Source: JBBATK01 sp039810585 (GTDB taxonomy: Bacteria; Bacteroidota; Ignavibacteria; Kapaibacteriales; NICIL-2). Taken from it: DNA of 64,000 bases. The stretch covers positions 1 through 64,000 of the forward strand of contig JBDHXF010000001.1 in assembly GCA_039810585.1 (NCBI GenBank), given 5' to 3'. The notes under the pieces were generated by a model that searched no databases, was not told the origin of the DNA, and worked only from the letters and a program-made list of their open reading frames with translations. Shown one piece after another: positions 43,936 to 53,674 of the stretch. Within the stretch, counting starts at the first letter, position 1. Each line of letters begins with the position of its first letter. The translations under genes were made by a program, and so were the position numbers.

Positions 43936-44130
43936 AAGAATACGTTGAGTCAGGTACAATATACCCATTGAAAAATGGAAAACACAACGCATTGTACCAG
44001 ATTTTTATGTCACATTAAGATTCACTTGTCAGCGGTTAACGAGCTTTCGCTGTGGGATCTTGGCTAGTGAAGAACTATTGCCAGCAATTCCTCATTCCTA
44101 AGATTATGTATGATAGTCAGCAACCTGCTC

Positions 44131-45744
44131 CTATCCCTGGGCTGCAGCGCTCTTATATTTTGCTCGTATCAACTGCACCGAAAGCAACAGCATCAGTACG
44201 TTGTGCACAAAGAGTAGGGTTCCAATGGCTCCGAATTGTGTCAGTGCGCTGACCAAGGCATAGGCGTACACAACACTCACTCCGAGCACCAGTCCCGCTA
44301 CAACCCGCGCAATCTGCAATCGGAGGGCGAACGCGGCAATGCCGATGCTCAAAAGAATATGTGCCGTGCTCACGATGATAAACAACCAGCTCAGTCCTCC
44401 GAGTTCTGAGGACGGCAAAGTCAAAAGCGCCACACTCCAGAGAAGTGACAACAATGGGAGCGCAATCACCACCAGACCACACCAGCCAAGCACTGCCGGG
44501 CGTAGTTTTCTTCTCTGACGAATGCCCTGCTCTTCGTCTGCATCACGAACAGTTGAGGCATCTACGAAGACATCTAGCTCTTCGGTTCTCCACATCGGCT
44601 TTTGCTCGTTGCGATAGGCTTGCAGACAGTGGTTTAACACACTGCGCAGTGTCATCAACTCGGCGGCGGAGCGTGAGCGAAGATCAAAGCGCAGCAAGGT
44701 TCGGAGCATCTGCACTTCGTGGATGCTCGATGTGAAGAGGTCTTGGTTAGCCGACTCACTCAACGTGGATGCCGCAGCCAGCGCTTCAGTGTTCAGGGCA
44801 AACAGTCCTGCATAGCTGCCAACCCGATAGGGCGCACAACCAAAGAGTTGGATGTCTCCCAGCGGTTCGCGACGAACTGTTGAGGAGTCATCCTTACGAC
44901 CCTCCCGGTACACCACGAGCGTGTCGCCGTCCATTTCTACAAGGGTGGCTTTACGACGTGATGCCCGTGCTACAAAAAAGAGTACGACGCTCATGATGCC
45001 CGCCAAAGCGCAAACCGACCACACAGCGATGTGAAAAAGTCCGTCGTCCGGTATGCGATCCCGGAACACCACCACCAGCACAAAGAACAGTGCAAACAAT
45101 CCAAGCAGCGGAAACACATCCAACACGCTACCACCCGCTGTCCAACGGATACTCTGCGTGAGCTGAGTTGATTGCACTGCAATCCACGAGGGCAACACGC
45201 AGCGTTGATCTTGCGAGCGCACTGCCGCATTCTCACGCGCACGCTGCAGAACAGCCATGCACTGCTCGAGTACAAGGCTTGCGCGATCGTGTGCGTAGAG
45301 GTTGTCCAGCAAGAGTATCTCCGCACCTTCATGCAGGCGCATCACAAGGTCGTAAAATCGATAAGCAGGCTCATTCGTTGAGTTGCTGTCCGAAGGAACA
45401 AGTAAAACATCCTGCACATCGGCAAGAGGAAGTTCCGCGGTGACGGCATAGGTGGACGCTCCGGAGGAGAGCAGGACGGTAGGCCATGCGGCATCGATCA
45501 TCACGGAGCCAATGCGCTGATGTCCCGCGCGACGAATCAGGACTTGAGGTATGCCTGCGATGAGCAGCGCTGCGCCGACGAAGATCGCGCCCTCGGTTTG
45601 CAGGGGTTCGTGGGCCATGAAGAACAAACCGCCCAGAAGCAAGGCACTCGCTACCATCAAGGCAGCAAGGTTGATGTCCTCCACCACCATTCGAGTGCGG
45701 AACACAATTCGGTTAGCGCTATGAACATACTCTCGTTGTGCCAT
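44131..45744 (-). CDS. Multi-pass membrane protein of unknown function
   Basis: 537 residues from ATG 45744. Two helices near the N-terminus (LAALMVASALLLGGLFFMA, GAIFVGAALLIAGIPQVLI), a soluble region of ~130 residues, two more helices (about 220-280), a second soluble region, and four C-terminal helices. No motif recognised. The soluble parts are beta-rich (KATLVEMDGDTLVVYREG). Orientation is opposite to the TPR gene at 45889. Confidence 0.7.
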   Translation of the reverse strand: MAQREYVHSANRIVFRTRMVVEDINLAALMVASALLLGGLFFMAHEPLQTEGAIFVGAALLIAGIPQVLIRRAGHQRIGSVMIDAAWPTVLLSSGASTYAVTAELPLADVQDVLLVPSDSNSTNEPAYRFYDLVMRLHEGAEILLLDNLYAHDRASLVLEQCMAVLQRARENAAVRSQDQRCVLPSWIAVQSTQLTQSIRWTAGGSVLDVFPLLGLFALFFVLVVVFRDRIPDDGLFHIAVWSVCALAGIMSVVLFFVARASRRKATLVEMDGDTLVVYREGRKDDSSTVRREPLGDIQLFGCAPYRVGSYAGLFALNTEALAAASTLSESANQDLFTSSIHEVQMLRTLLRFDLRSRSAAELMTLRSVLNHCLQAYRNEQKPMWRTEELDVFVDASTVRDADEEQGIRQRRKLRPAVLGWCGLVVIALPLLSLLWSVALLTLPSSELGGLSWLFIIVSTAHILLSIGIAAFALRLQIARVVAGLVLGVSVVYAYALVSALTQFGAIGTLLFVHNVLMLLLSVQLIRAKYKSAAAQG

Positions 45745-45846
45745 GATCATTATTCGGTGACGCTGCAATTTACGTCTGCATACACCTCGCTACTCTCTTG
45801 TGCTACACTGCATTCAGCGAAGGGTCGTCTAGATCCCCATCCTTCG

Positions 45847-45854
45847 TAGATTTG
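45847..45854 (+). promoter_or_regulatory. Candidate -7 element of the TPR gene
   Basis: TAGATTTG (TAnnTTTG) ends 34 nt before the ATG at 45889. Confidence 0.33.
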
Positions 45855-45888
45855 ACGCTATCGCATAACACTTCCTCACACGAACCAC

Positions 45889-46941
45889 ATGCAGGCAACC
45901 TCTCTTTCTCACGTCTTCCGCAATACAGGTCTACTGATTCTCATTCCGTTCGTCGCGCTTTTATCGTCCTTTTCAACCATGGCTCAGAGCGCCGAAGAAT
46001 GGTACAATAAGGGCTACACCCTGGACAGCACCGGCGATTATCAGGGAGCCATTGCGGCCTACACCAAAGCAATTGCGAAGAACACCAAGTACGTGCGTGC
46101 CTATGTCAACCGCGGTCTCTCATACCAAAACGTGGGAAACACCAAGGCTGCAATGAGCGATTATTCTAAGGCTATACAGATCGACCCCTCGCAGAGTCTG
46201 GCATGGACGAATCGTGGGACGGCTTATGCGGAGATGGGCGATATGAAGTCGGCGCTTCGCGATTACAGCCAGGCTCTCAAACTGGATTCGGCAGACCTGG
46301 ATGCACGGACCAATCGCGGGATGGTGCGCTATCGGATGCAAGATTACAAGGGTGCGATTGAAGATTTTAGCGTGCTCATCGCCGCTCAGCCGCGCAACCC
46401 GGAGTTTTATTACAAGCGCGGCATTTGTCGTATTCCTGCTCGTGAGGCTCTGGCGGCCATTAGTGACTTCAGTGTCTGCCTTGATTTGGATTCCACGTAC
46501 TTCCCTGCCTACATCAATCGGGCTCAAACCTTCGAGGCTACACGCAATAACAAGTTGGCGGCTGACGACTATGCGGCAGCTATACGTTTGCAGCCCAACG
46601 ATACCAACCTGTATGTGATGAGTGGGTTAAATATCCTTGAGTTGAAGGACACCGTCACAGCTCTCAAACTCTACTCCGAAGCTATTGGCCTCAACCCACA
46701 CTACGCCAAAGCCCTGAACAATCGCGCCATTCTCCTTGCTGCCCAGAAGGATTATAACGGCGCACTCAAAGACTACACCGCTGCGATAGCTGCCGACCCT
46801 AAGAACCCCATCTACTACTTCAATCGTGCGAATGCACGGAAGATGAATAACGACCCGAAAGGCGCCTGCGAAGACTGGAAGACATCGGAAAAACTCGGCG
46901 AACCGGCAGCGACTGAGGCGATTAAAAAGTTCTGTCGCTAG
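45889..46941 (+). CDS. Secreted/periplasmic TPR protein
   Basis: 350 residues. Signal peptide (LLILIPFVALLSSFSTMAQ) followed by about nine consecutive 34-residue TPRs (AEEWYNKGYTLDSTGDYQGAI, VRAYVNRGLSYQNVGNTKAAM, ...) filling the rest. The last repeat ends with GACEDWKTSEKLGEP, common in Bacteroidota TPR proteins. A protein-interaction scaffold in the envelope; partners not evident from neighbours. Confidence 0.85.
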   Translation: MQATSLSHVFRNTGLLILIPFVALLSSFSTMAQSAEEWYNKGYTLDSTGDYQGAIAAYTKAIAKNTKYVRAYVNRGLSYQNVGNTKAAMSDYSKAIQIDPSQSLAWTNRGTAYAEMGDMKSALRDYSQALKLDSADLDARTNRGMVRYRMQDYKGAIEDFSVLIAAQPRNPEFYYKRGICRIPAREALAAISDFSVCLDLDSTYFPAYINRAQTFEATRNNKLAADDYAAAIRLQPNDTNLYVMSGLNILELKDTVTALKLYSEAIGLNPHYAKALNNRAILLAAQKDYNGALKDYTAAIAADPKNPIYYFNRANARKMNNDPKGACEDWKTSEKLGEPAATEAIKKFCR

Positions 46942-46976
46942 GATCTTTGTTGTCTGATATCTTCAGGTGTTTTTTG

Positions 46977-47004
46977 ATTCGTGCGGCGCATGCGCCGCAC
47001 GAAT
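46977..47004. repeat. Perfect 28-bp palindrome (TTCGTG-family element)
   Basis: ATTCGTGCGGCGCA (46977-46990) is mirrored exactly by 46991-47004. T6 precedes it and GAAAATC follows. It lies 35 nt after the TPR gene stop and 34 nt before the convergent methyltransferase stop. Confidence 0.8.
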
Positions 47005-47038
47005 TGAAAATCCCAAGCAGATAGCTGTGCTGCGGGTT

Positions 47039-48235
47039 CTACCACACCTCGAAGACCAAGAACTTCAGGTAGTGCGTTTCGGGCATGCTGAGCAAGATAG
47101 GATGACAGGGCGACTGCTCACCGCGATGAATGAGCTTGAGCTGTCGGTTGATGCGCCGCGCCTCGTCGCGAATGACGTCCATCAACATGGTCTCGGAGAC
47201 GTGATGAGAGCAACTGGCGCTGACTAAAAAACCACCGGCAGGAATGAGCTTCAGCGCTTGCCGATTGATTTCCGCGTAGCCGCGCTTTGCCTGCGCTACC
47301 TGCGCCTTGGAGCGTGTGAAGGCCGGCGGGTCGAGAATAACCATGTCCCACTTTTGTCCCTCTGCCGCCTGCTGCTTTAAATAATCAAACACATCCGCCT
47401 CCACGAACGAGCACTGTGCAAAGTTGTTGAGCTCTGCATTGTGCGTGCAGCTACTTACCGCCTGCGCCGAACTATCCACGCCAACGACTTCGCGAGCTGC
47501 TCCGTCTGCGGCGTGCAGGGCAAATCCTCCTTGGTTGGTAAAGCAGTCCAACACCCGCAGATTGCGACTGATACTCCGCACAAAGGCGCGGTTCAGTCGT
47601 TGATCCAGAAAGTAGCCCGTCTTTTGTCCGCTCTCCAACTGCAGATCAAAGCGCAGTCCGTTTTCCTGCATGCTGATGTATTCCGGAATGCTGCCAAACA
47701 GAACTTCCGTTTTGCGCTGAAGTCCCTCCCGCGTACGCAAAGGCGAATCGTTTTTAGCTACCATTCCTTGCACACTGGGCAATACGCTGCGCAGGGCTTC
47801 AACCACCAATTCGCGATGACGATCCATTCCGGCTGACAGGAATTGCAACGCCAGGTAATCACTGTAGCGGTCGACCACGAGACCGGGCAAGAAATCGGAT
47901 TCGCCAAACACGAGACGGTATGCGGTCTCCGGCGCAAACAAACGTTCACGCAAGTGCAAAGCATTGCCGATGCGCTGCACGAAGAACTCGAGATCGAAGC
48001 GTTGGGTGTTGAGCAAGCGAACAACGATTTGCGACTGCGCATTGTACATACCCAAGCCCAAATCGTAGTCGTAATCGGTTACCACTCGCACAATCGTTCC
48101 CGCGTCGAGCGATGGTCGCTCGGCGAGTTCATCTTGAAAGACCCAGGGATGTCCACCGCGAATCCTCTTGTGCGCCTGTGGCTTTAAACGGAGTTGAGGA
48201 AATTCGTTGTGTTGTGTGTTCTCTTGTTGTGGCAT
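47039..48235 (-). CDS. RlmI-like 23S rRNA cytosine methyltransferase
   Basis: 398 residues. N-terminal PUA-type domain (RIRGGHPWVFQDEL), a central EEHEE-like domain (VFGESDFLPGLVVDRYSDYLALQF) and a Rossmann SAM methyltransferase (VLDCFTNQGGFALHAADGA; catalytic-type LDPPAFTRSK). The layout matches RlmI/YccW, which makes 5-methylcytidine in 23S rRNA; the exact target base cannot be read from sequence. recO lies 69 nt upstream on the same strand. Confidence 0.87.
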   Translation of the reverse strand: MPQQENTQHNEFPQLRLKPQAHKRIRGGHPWVFQDELAERPSLDAGTIVRVVTDYDYDLGLGMYNAQSQIVVRLLNTQRFDLEFFVQRIGNALHLRERLFAPETAYRLVFGESDFLPGLVVDRYSDYLALQFLSAGMDRHRELVVEALRSVLPSVQGMVAKNDSPLRTREGLQRKTEVLFGSIPEYISMQENGLRFDLQLESGQKTGYFLDQRLNRAFVRSISRNLRVLDCFTNQGGFALHAADGAAREVVGVDSSAQAVSSCTHNAELNNFAQCSFVEADVFDYLKQQAAEGQKWDMVILDPPAFTRSKAQVAQAKRGYAEINRQALKLIPAGGFLVSASCSHHVSETMLMDVIRDEARRINRQLKLIHRGEQSPCHPILLSMPETHYLKFLVFEVW

Positions 48236-48304
48236 AGTTCGTCGGAGTTCTTGTCGCGTTGTGTTGTTGCTGAATGGTTTTCGTCACCGTGCGTGCTGCT
48301 TCGA

Positions 48305-49048
48305 TTAGTCACCCATCACCATTTGCTCGGCACGGAAGATGACGCGCTTTTCCAGATGGTAGCTGAAATACTGCACAAAGAAGTGGTGAATTTCCCTTCG
48401 CTCCGCCACGCTCAGTGTCACCGCATCCACTTGCATCACGCTGATCATCGACAGCGTAGCAAGCTTCTCGACACTGCTTCGGGCGATACGAAAACTGTGA
48501 GAGCCCGGCATATTGACATGGGCGAGCACGGCACCGTTGTCGAAACTGAAATACACATCCTTACTTGCACTGTCCTCCACCTCATCGAGCGAGAAGTCGA
48601 GCATGAATCCCATAATCTCCGCTAAATGAATGCAGAAGAAGGCAAAGAAACTGTAGACGTTGTGTTGTGCGTCGTTCAGCACGATGAGCGTGGAACGCAA
48701 GAGCTCATACAGACCGGAGTTCTTTTCTGCAATGGGCTGGGTGAGCATGATGGCTTCGCACACCGACAGGCCAATGGATAAATGATCGTACGAAGCGCCC
48801 AAGGTGCGAAGTGAAACTATGGCGTCGGCAGAACTGAGGGTATGCAGCTCACGACCGGGTTTGTAGTAGTAGCACATGTCCACGATGCCCAAAGGCATGA
48901 CATTCGCGCCAAACTTACTCTTGGGTCGTCGTGCGCCTTTCACCATGATACCGGTCTTCCCATGCTCACGAGAAAACACGGTGAGAATAGAACTGGTATC
49001 GCTGTACTTGCGGGTGTGAAGCACGATGGCCTCGGTGCGACTGATCAT
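48305..49048 (-). CDS. recO: DNA repair protein RecO
   Basis: 247 residues with the RecO OB-fold start ISRTEAIVLHTRKYSDTSSILTVFSREHGKTGIMVKGARRPKS and the alpha-helical C-terminal domain. The zinc-finger cysteines of many RecO proteins are absent, as in several Bacteroidota. RecO loads RecA on SSB-coated DNA with RecR. The start overlaps the upstream glycosyltransferase stop (ATGA). Confidence 0.88.
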   Translation of the reverse strand: MISRTEAIVLHTRKYSDTSSILTVFSREHGKTGIMVKGARRPKSKFGANVMPLGIVDMCYYYKPGRELHTLSSADAIVSLRTLGASYDHLSIGLSVCEAIMLTQPIAEKNSGLYELLRSTLIVLNDAQHNVYSFFAFFCIHLAEIMGFMLDFSLDEVEDSASKDVYFSFDNGAVLAHVNMPGSHSFRIARSSVEKLATLSMISVMQVDAVTLSVAERREIHHFFVQYFSYHLEKRVIFRAEQMVMGD

Positions 49049-50178
49049 GGCAGTCGCTCCAATTCATCCGCCACATCTGCGATGCGTTGCAACTGCGCTT
49101 CTCGGTTGAATACCTTCGCAGCGCGCGCGGCAGCAGCACGATACAGGCCCGGCTGTTGCGCCAGTTGCCGAAGGGCATTGACGATGTGTTCGATCGATGC
49201 ATCCGCCGGCAGAAGTTCACCGAAGGGATACTGTTCGATGACGCGACGCATGGCTGGTAAATCCGACACGAGGGCCGGCGTACCTGCCATAGCGTATTCG
49301 AAGAGCTTATTTGGCAAGGCTAGTTTATAGCTGAGCGAGATGGGCTCCACAAAGCACAAGCCCACGTCGGCTGAGGCAGTCCACTGCAACAGTTCTTTGT
49401 ACGGAATCGATCCTGTGAAATGCACACGATGCTGCAGACCAAGTTGGTCGCGAAGGTCGTGCATGAATTGCATGTCCGGTCCATCGCCCATCACGCAAAA
49501 GTGACATTCCGGCAGATCCTTCATACAGCGCATCATGAGGTCAATGCCACGTCCCATCAGCACAGCTCCCTGGTAGGCGATGACGGGAGCGGTAGCCGGA
49601 ATATGAAAGCGCTGACGAAGTAAGTCACCACGCGCGACGTCCTGAAAGGGCGGCACGTTCATGATGACACTTGGCTTTTCTCGTCGGCGGAGGTGTTGAC
49701 GGATATACTCAGCATCCAACTCACCGCTGACGATGATGCGATCGACGAAGCGCGCATAGCGTCGCTCCATCGTTGCTACGACGCTCTGCATGATCACCCG
49801 GTGATGCAGTTCGCCGAGAGCCGAGTAGATTTCACGGGAGTCGTAGAGCAGCTTGGCTTTGTGTCGTCGCGACAGCTTAGCTGCCGCGCGCAGCACCCAC
49901 AAGTCTTCAGCCCAATAACTGCGTGCCTTCAGATCTCCGTAGCGCTCGTGTACTTCGCGGGTAAAGCGCAGCCATTTTTTGTAGAGACGTCCCTCGCTCT
50001 GACAAGGCACCGTGTAGAGATCGATGCCGTCAAACTGAGCCCCTTGCGACCAATCGGGAGTGATGGCGCACACACGACGTCCCGTTGCCGCCAATGCCTG
50101 AGCAATATTCAGACTCCGCGCATCAGTTCGCAAGTCCGAAAGGGCGAGAACACAAATGTCGTACGATTGGGATGGCAC
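49045..50178 (-). CDS. GT4-type glycosyltransferase
   Basis: 377 residues from GTG 50178 (MPSQSYDICVLALSDL). The ORF runs to a GTG at 50250, but that stretch contains a hairpin (50238-50250) and a TATTTTTG promoter element (50211-50218), so the inner start is preferred. Motifs of GT-B retaining glycosyltransferases: PVIAYQGAVLMGRGIDLM, HRVHFTGSIPYKELLQW, SYKLALPNKLFEYAMAGTPALV (EX7E-type region). Acceptor unknown. Coupled to recO by a 4-nt overlap. Confidence 0.83.
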   Translation of the reverse strand: MPSQSYDICVLALSDLRTDARSLNIAQALAATGRRVCAITPDWSQGAQFDGIDLYTVPCQSEGRLYKKWLRFTREVHERYGDLKARSYWAEDLWVLRAAAKLSRRHKAKLLYDSREIYSALGELHHRVIMQSVVATMERRYARFVDRIIVSGELDAEYIRQHLRRREKPSVIMNVPPFQDVARGDLLRQRFHIPATAPVIAYQGAVLMGRGIDLMMRCMKDLPECHFCVMGDGPDMQFMHDLRDQLGLQHRVHFTGSIPYKELLQWTASADVGLCFVEPISLSYKLALPNKLFEYAMAGTPALVSDLPAMRRVIEQYPFGELLPADASIEHIVNALRQLAQQPGLYRAAAARAAKVFNREAQLQRIADVADELERLP

Positions 50179-50210
50179 AGCGTGGAATGAGCAGAACGAA
50201 GGTTTCGCAT

Positions 50211-50218
50211 CAAAAATA
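50211..50218 (-). promoter_or_regulatory. Candidate -7 element of the GT4 gene
   Basis: TATTTTTG on the minus strand ends 32 nt before GTG 50178, the same distance as at serS and dcd. It decides in favour of the inner start. Confidence 0.4.
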
Positions 50219-50237
50219 CGGTCTTTGTTATTCTTAG

Positions 50238-50250
50238 GTGCCTTCGGCAC
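50238..50250. terminator. Small hairpin after adenine deaminase
   Basis: GTGCC-TTC-GGCAC lies 34 nt after the ade stop on the minus strand. It has the same CC-TTC-GG tip as the hairpins at 19694 and 61681. Confidence 0.5.
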
Positions 50251-50283
50251 TCTCGTCGTTTCAATTCAACGTCCGCGCTCGCT

Positions 50284-51915
50284 TCAATCCCTCAGCCCAA
50301 GCTCAGTCAGTTGAAAACGTCGTCCGTCAAACAATCCCAAATCGCTGAGTTTGAGTTCGGGAATAACCAGCAAGGCCATGAAGGACAAGCTCATGAAGGG
50401 CGAGCGCAGCGTCGAGCCCAGAGATCGCGCCTTCGCGTCAAGCGCCCCGTAGCGTTGAGCCACCTCCACACCCGGTTCATCGCTCATGAGTCCCGCAATG
50501 GGTAGTGGCAACACGTCCACGCTGTCACCCTGTACCACACACACTCCTCCTTTGGCTTCGATCACGGCGTTGATTGCACGCGCAAGCTCCTCGTCGCTGC
50601 AGCCCACAGCCACGACGTTATGGGAGTCGTGCGCAACAGAGGAGGCCATAGCACCGGATTTCAAACCCATGTTGCGGATAAAAGCCACCGCCGGCGCAGC
50701 ATCTATGTAGCGATTGACGACCGCTATTTTCAGCAGATCGCGCTCGGTATCAGCCTCGTAAAACCCATCAACGATGCGCGCCTGGTGGATGGATTCGGTG
50801 GTGACGAGTTGTCCGTCGTGCACGTCGATCACCCGAATGTGCGGATGCGACGCCGTCAGGCGGAGCGAATAAGAATCAATCTGCTGCGCATGGAAGGCAT
50901 TTGGTGTGGCTGAACGATGATAGTCCAGTGTACTCCGGCCGTTGCGGGCAACGGAGCGCCCATTCACGACGCATTCGAGAACACGGAAATCCTCCCACGA
51001 CTGTACCACGATGAAGTCAGCTGCATCGCCCTGCTGTAGCAGTCCGACGGGTAGCGCGTAGTGTCGTACCGGATTCACACAAGCTGCCTGCAGCACATCC
51101 ATGGCATCATAGCCCAGTGCCAAGGCGCGACGCACGATACCGTCAATGTGACTCTGCACTAAGGAATCCGGATGTCGGTCGTCGCTGCACAGCATCACCT
51201 GATTCGTATGCGAGGCAATCAATGAATGCAAGGCATCGAAATTGCGCGCCGCTGAGCCTTCGCGGATGATGATTTTCATTCCCCACTGCAGTTTATCCAG
51301 CGCCTCATCCAGCGTAAAACACTCGTGATCGGTGCTGATGCTGGCTTCGCAATAGCGTCGCGCATCATCGCCTCTCAAACCCGGTGCATGTCCGTCGATG
51401 GGCTTGTGATGCTTCTTGGCAACGGCAATCTTTTGCATCATATCCGGATCGCCATGCAGTACGCCCGGGAAGTTCATGACCTCACTTAAATACCCCACTC
51501 GTGGGTGGGCGAGGAGTTGATCAACAAAATCAGGACTAATCGTAGCGCCGGCAGTTTCCATGTGTGTTGCGGGAACACAACTGGGAGCGCCGAAGCAGAT
51601 TTTCAGCGGAGTCAGCTCTGCATTATCGAGCATGAAACGAAGTCCCTCCATGCCCAGCACATTAGCAATCTCATGCGGATCGCTGACGGTGGCGACGGTG
51701 CCGTGGGCAAGAGCCAGACGACCAAACTCCGCCGGCGGTAGCATGGACGACTCAATATGAATATGCGCGTCGATGAGACCGGGAAGAATGAGCTGCGAAC
51801 TTTCCGTCGGCTCCTCAACAATGCGGGTGATACGTCCCGCCTCCCACTCAACTGTACCGGGAAAGCTGCGCCTGTTAAGCACGTCGATGATGATTCCGGA
51901 ACGAGAGTCTGACAT
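50284..51915 (-). CDS. ade: Adenine deaminase
   Basis: 543 residues. Amidohydrolase-type metal motif PGLIDAHIHIESSMLPP at about 45-60, then GTVATVSDPHEIANVLG, DGHAPGLRG, STDHECFTLDEAL, MLCSDDRHPD: the complete adenine-deaminase (Ade) set, followed by the C-terminal domain (GLKSGAMASSVAHDSHN). It converts adenine to hypoxanthine and ammonia in purine salvage. Separated from the Fic gene by 131 nt. Confidence 0.93.
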   Translation of the reverse strand: MSDSRSGIIIDVLNRRSFPGTVEWEAGRITRIVEEPTESSQLILPGLIDAHIHIESSMLPPAEFGRLALAHGTVATVSDPHEIANVLGMEGLRFMLDNAELTPLKICFGAPSCVPATHMETAGATISPDFVDQLLAHPRVGYLSEVMNFPGVLHGDPDMMQKIAVAKKHHKPIDGHAPGLRGDDARRYCEASISTDHECFTLDEALDKLQWGMKIIIREGSAARNFDALHSLIASHTNQVMLCSDDRHPDSLVQSHIDGIVRRALALGYDAMDVLQAACVNPVRHYALPVGLLQQGDAADFIVVQSWEDFRVLECVVNGRSVARNGRSTLDYHRSATPNAFHAQQIDSYSLRLTASHPHIRVIDVHDGQLVTTESIHQARIVDGFYEADTERDLLKIAVVNRYIDAAPAVAFIRNMGLKSGAMASSVAHDSHNVVAVGCSDEELARAINAVIEAKGGVCVVQGDSVDVLPLPIAGLMSDEPGVEVAQRYGALDAKARSLGSTLRSPFMSLSFMALLVIPELKLSDLGLFDGRRFQLTELGLRD

Positions 51916-52046
51916 GAGCGTTTCCTTTGGTTTGGTGAATGGAAATGGGTGGCGATACTGAAAAAAAATACGGTCTTAAACCGTTCCGGAGAAGCAATGG
52001 GTATTGTCAGTCGTTAGGCTATGCGCTCGCTGGAGCCTCATTTCCT

Positions 52047-53255
52047 TCACGTCGTCGCACGTTGGTTGACAGGTACACCATCATCTCGGATTGGCAGAAA
52101 CTCGTTCACGTCAAGGGCATGCATAATGCCTCGCAAGAGTGCACTTTGGTGTAGTCCCAAAGTGTAGGAGCGCCGTCCCTGTGCGATGGGAATGAGGAGT
52201 TTGCGTTCGCGTAATCGACGAATTTGCCGCGACACTTCTGCTGAATTTTTTCCTTTGAAGATGTCTTGCAGATCGGATGCACTCATTGCCTGCACATGCG
52301 CTGTTTTCACAAGAATTTTAGCTTCTGTTTCGCTGATCAACGATAATGCTCGTACGTGAGCAATGGCTGGAACGAGGATCTTATCGCGGAAAAAAGCGAA
52401 ATCCAACAGCTTGTCGATCTTTTCGATCTCAATGTTGAGACCTCCAAGAACGTAGCGACACCAGCGCAAGAGTCCGTCATCAGATCCGGCGTCTGCTATG
52501 CTAAGCATTTCGTAGTACTTGTCACGATCGGTACAAAACACAGCCGTTGGGTTGAGGATTCGTCCGCCAATGTCGACCGAGAACCCGTGCTTCACAAGCA
52601 TCGCATACGTAAGCAATCGCACCGTTCTTCCGTTCCCATTGGAGAAGGGATGAATCCAGGCAAAGCGATGATGGGCGATTGCAATCTTGAGCAGATCGTA
52701 TTTGGGCTCGTGGCCGGTATTGATAAAATGAAACAATTCATCCATGAGCGCAGATACCTGTGTTGCATCCGGTGGATTATGGTCAGCATTGCTGATGCGC
52801 ACAGGAACGGTGCGATAGACACCGGGAGTGCGGTCACCTTCCGATGTTGTTGTATTGGTTGGCAGAGTCTTGACCACGAGTCGATGCAGCTCGCTCACAA
52901 ACATTCTGCTGATCGGATGGTCTTTCACGTTGCGATCAATGAACTCCAGTGCATCGCTCATGTTGAGAATTTCACGAATATTCGCAGGAATTTCTACACC
53001 TTCATCGTTCTCCAGCCTCGACTCAATGAACTCCGCAATCGTGGTTCTGTTTCCCTCAATACGCGCGGACCCTATACTCTCCAGATAGTGAAACAACTCC
53101 TTGACCTGAAAAAACAAAGAAGGATGAGTGGATCCCGACAACTGACGGTGCCGCAGATTGTTCAGATTGATGATCAGATCGGTAAGCTCATCGCGAAAGG
53201 TCGGTTCGACCAGACGCAGCGGGAACATGACCGGATGTTGTTGCACATTTGCCAT
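52047..53255 (-). CDS. Fic family protein (class II, self-inhibited) with C-terminal winged helix
   Basis: 402 residues from MANVQQHPVMF (ATG 53255). The Fic active site HPFSNGNGR is intact at 202-210. An N-terminal inhibitory helix carries SARIEG (63-68), the (S/T)xxxE(G/N) motif that puts the protein in class II (inhibitory segment in the same chain, N-terminal). The C-terminus (QDIFKGKNSAEVSRQIRRLRERKLL) is a winged helix. Fic proteins transfer AMP or other nucleotides to target proteins; the target is unknown. A possible autoregulator given the repeats in its upstream region. Confidence 0.9.
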   Translation of the reverse strand: MANVQQHPVMFPLRLVEPTFRDELTDLIINLNNLRHRQLSGSTHPSLFFQVKELFHYLESIGSARIEGNRTTIAEFIESRLENDEGVEIPANIREILNMSDALEFIDRNVKDHPISRMFVSELHRLVVKTLPTNTTTSEGDRTPGVYRTVPVRISNADHNPPDATQVSALMDELFHFINTGHEPKYDLLKIAIAHHRFAWIHPFSNGNGRTVRLLTYAMLVKHGFSVDIGGRILNPTAVFCTDRDKYYEMLSIADAGSDDGLLRWCRYVLGGLNIEIEKIDKLLDFAFFRDKILVPAIAHVRALSLISETEAKILVKTAHVQAMSASDLQDIFKGKNSAEVSRQIRRLRERKLLIPIAQGRRSYTLGLHQSALLRGIMHALDVNEFLPIRDDGVPVNQRATT

Positions 53256-53268
53256 GGACGATTGGAGA

Positions 53269-53674
53269 CAATTAACATCTGACGTCAAAAGTACTAAATA
53301 TTACAGCAACTTAGCACTATACCATAGAAATCAACATCTAACATTTCACGATTTCAGGATCTAACACCTGCACGCCAATTGAGATCCATGAGCTGTAGTC
53401 AGGCGGGTACATCCGTCTCAATCGATTGGGTATCATCGTGTACTCGTGCTCCGGCTGCATTGAGCTTCGGTTTTTTCGTGTTACAACGCATTTCATAAGC
53501 CTCGAATGTATGCAAGGCTGTCATGCAAAATACCTTCAACTACTAAACGAACATTTGCAAACGAACTTCTCTAACAATTAACAAGCAGTCTCGTAACCTA
53601 TTTGTTTTATTGCTTGTTGCATAATCTCATTAATGTACAACATCTAACAATTCGAACTTTCAACAATTAACATC
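53269..53674 (-). repeat. Dispersed short motifs TGTTAGATGTTG / TGTTAATTG before fic
   Basis: CAACATCTAACA occurs exactly at 53332-53343 and 53638-53649. CAATTAACA-type variants occur at 53269 (just below the fic -7 element), 53571 and 53661; GATCTAACA at 53358. They could be operator sites for a winged-helix protein such as the Fic protein itself (inference), or relics of a degraded sequence. Confidence 0.45.
53286..53293 (-). promoter_or_regulatory. Candidate -7 element of fic
   Basis: TACTTTTG on the minus strand ends 30 nt before ATG 53255. One repeat unit (53269-53283) lies immediately downstream, where a bound protein could block transcription. Confidence 0.38.
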
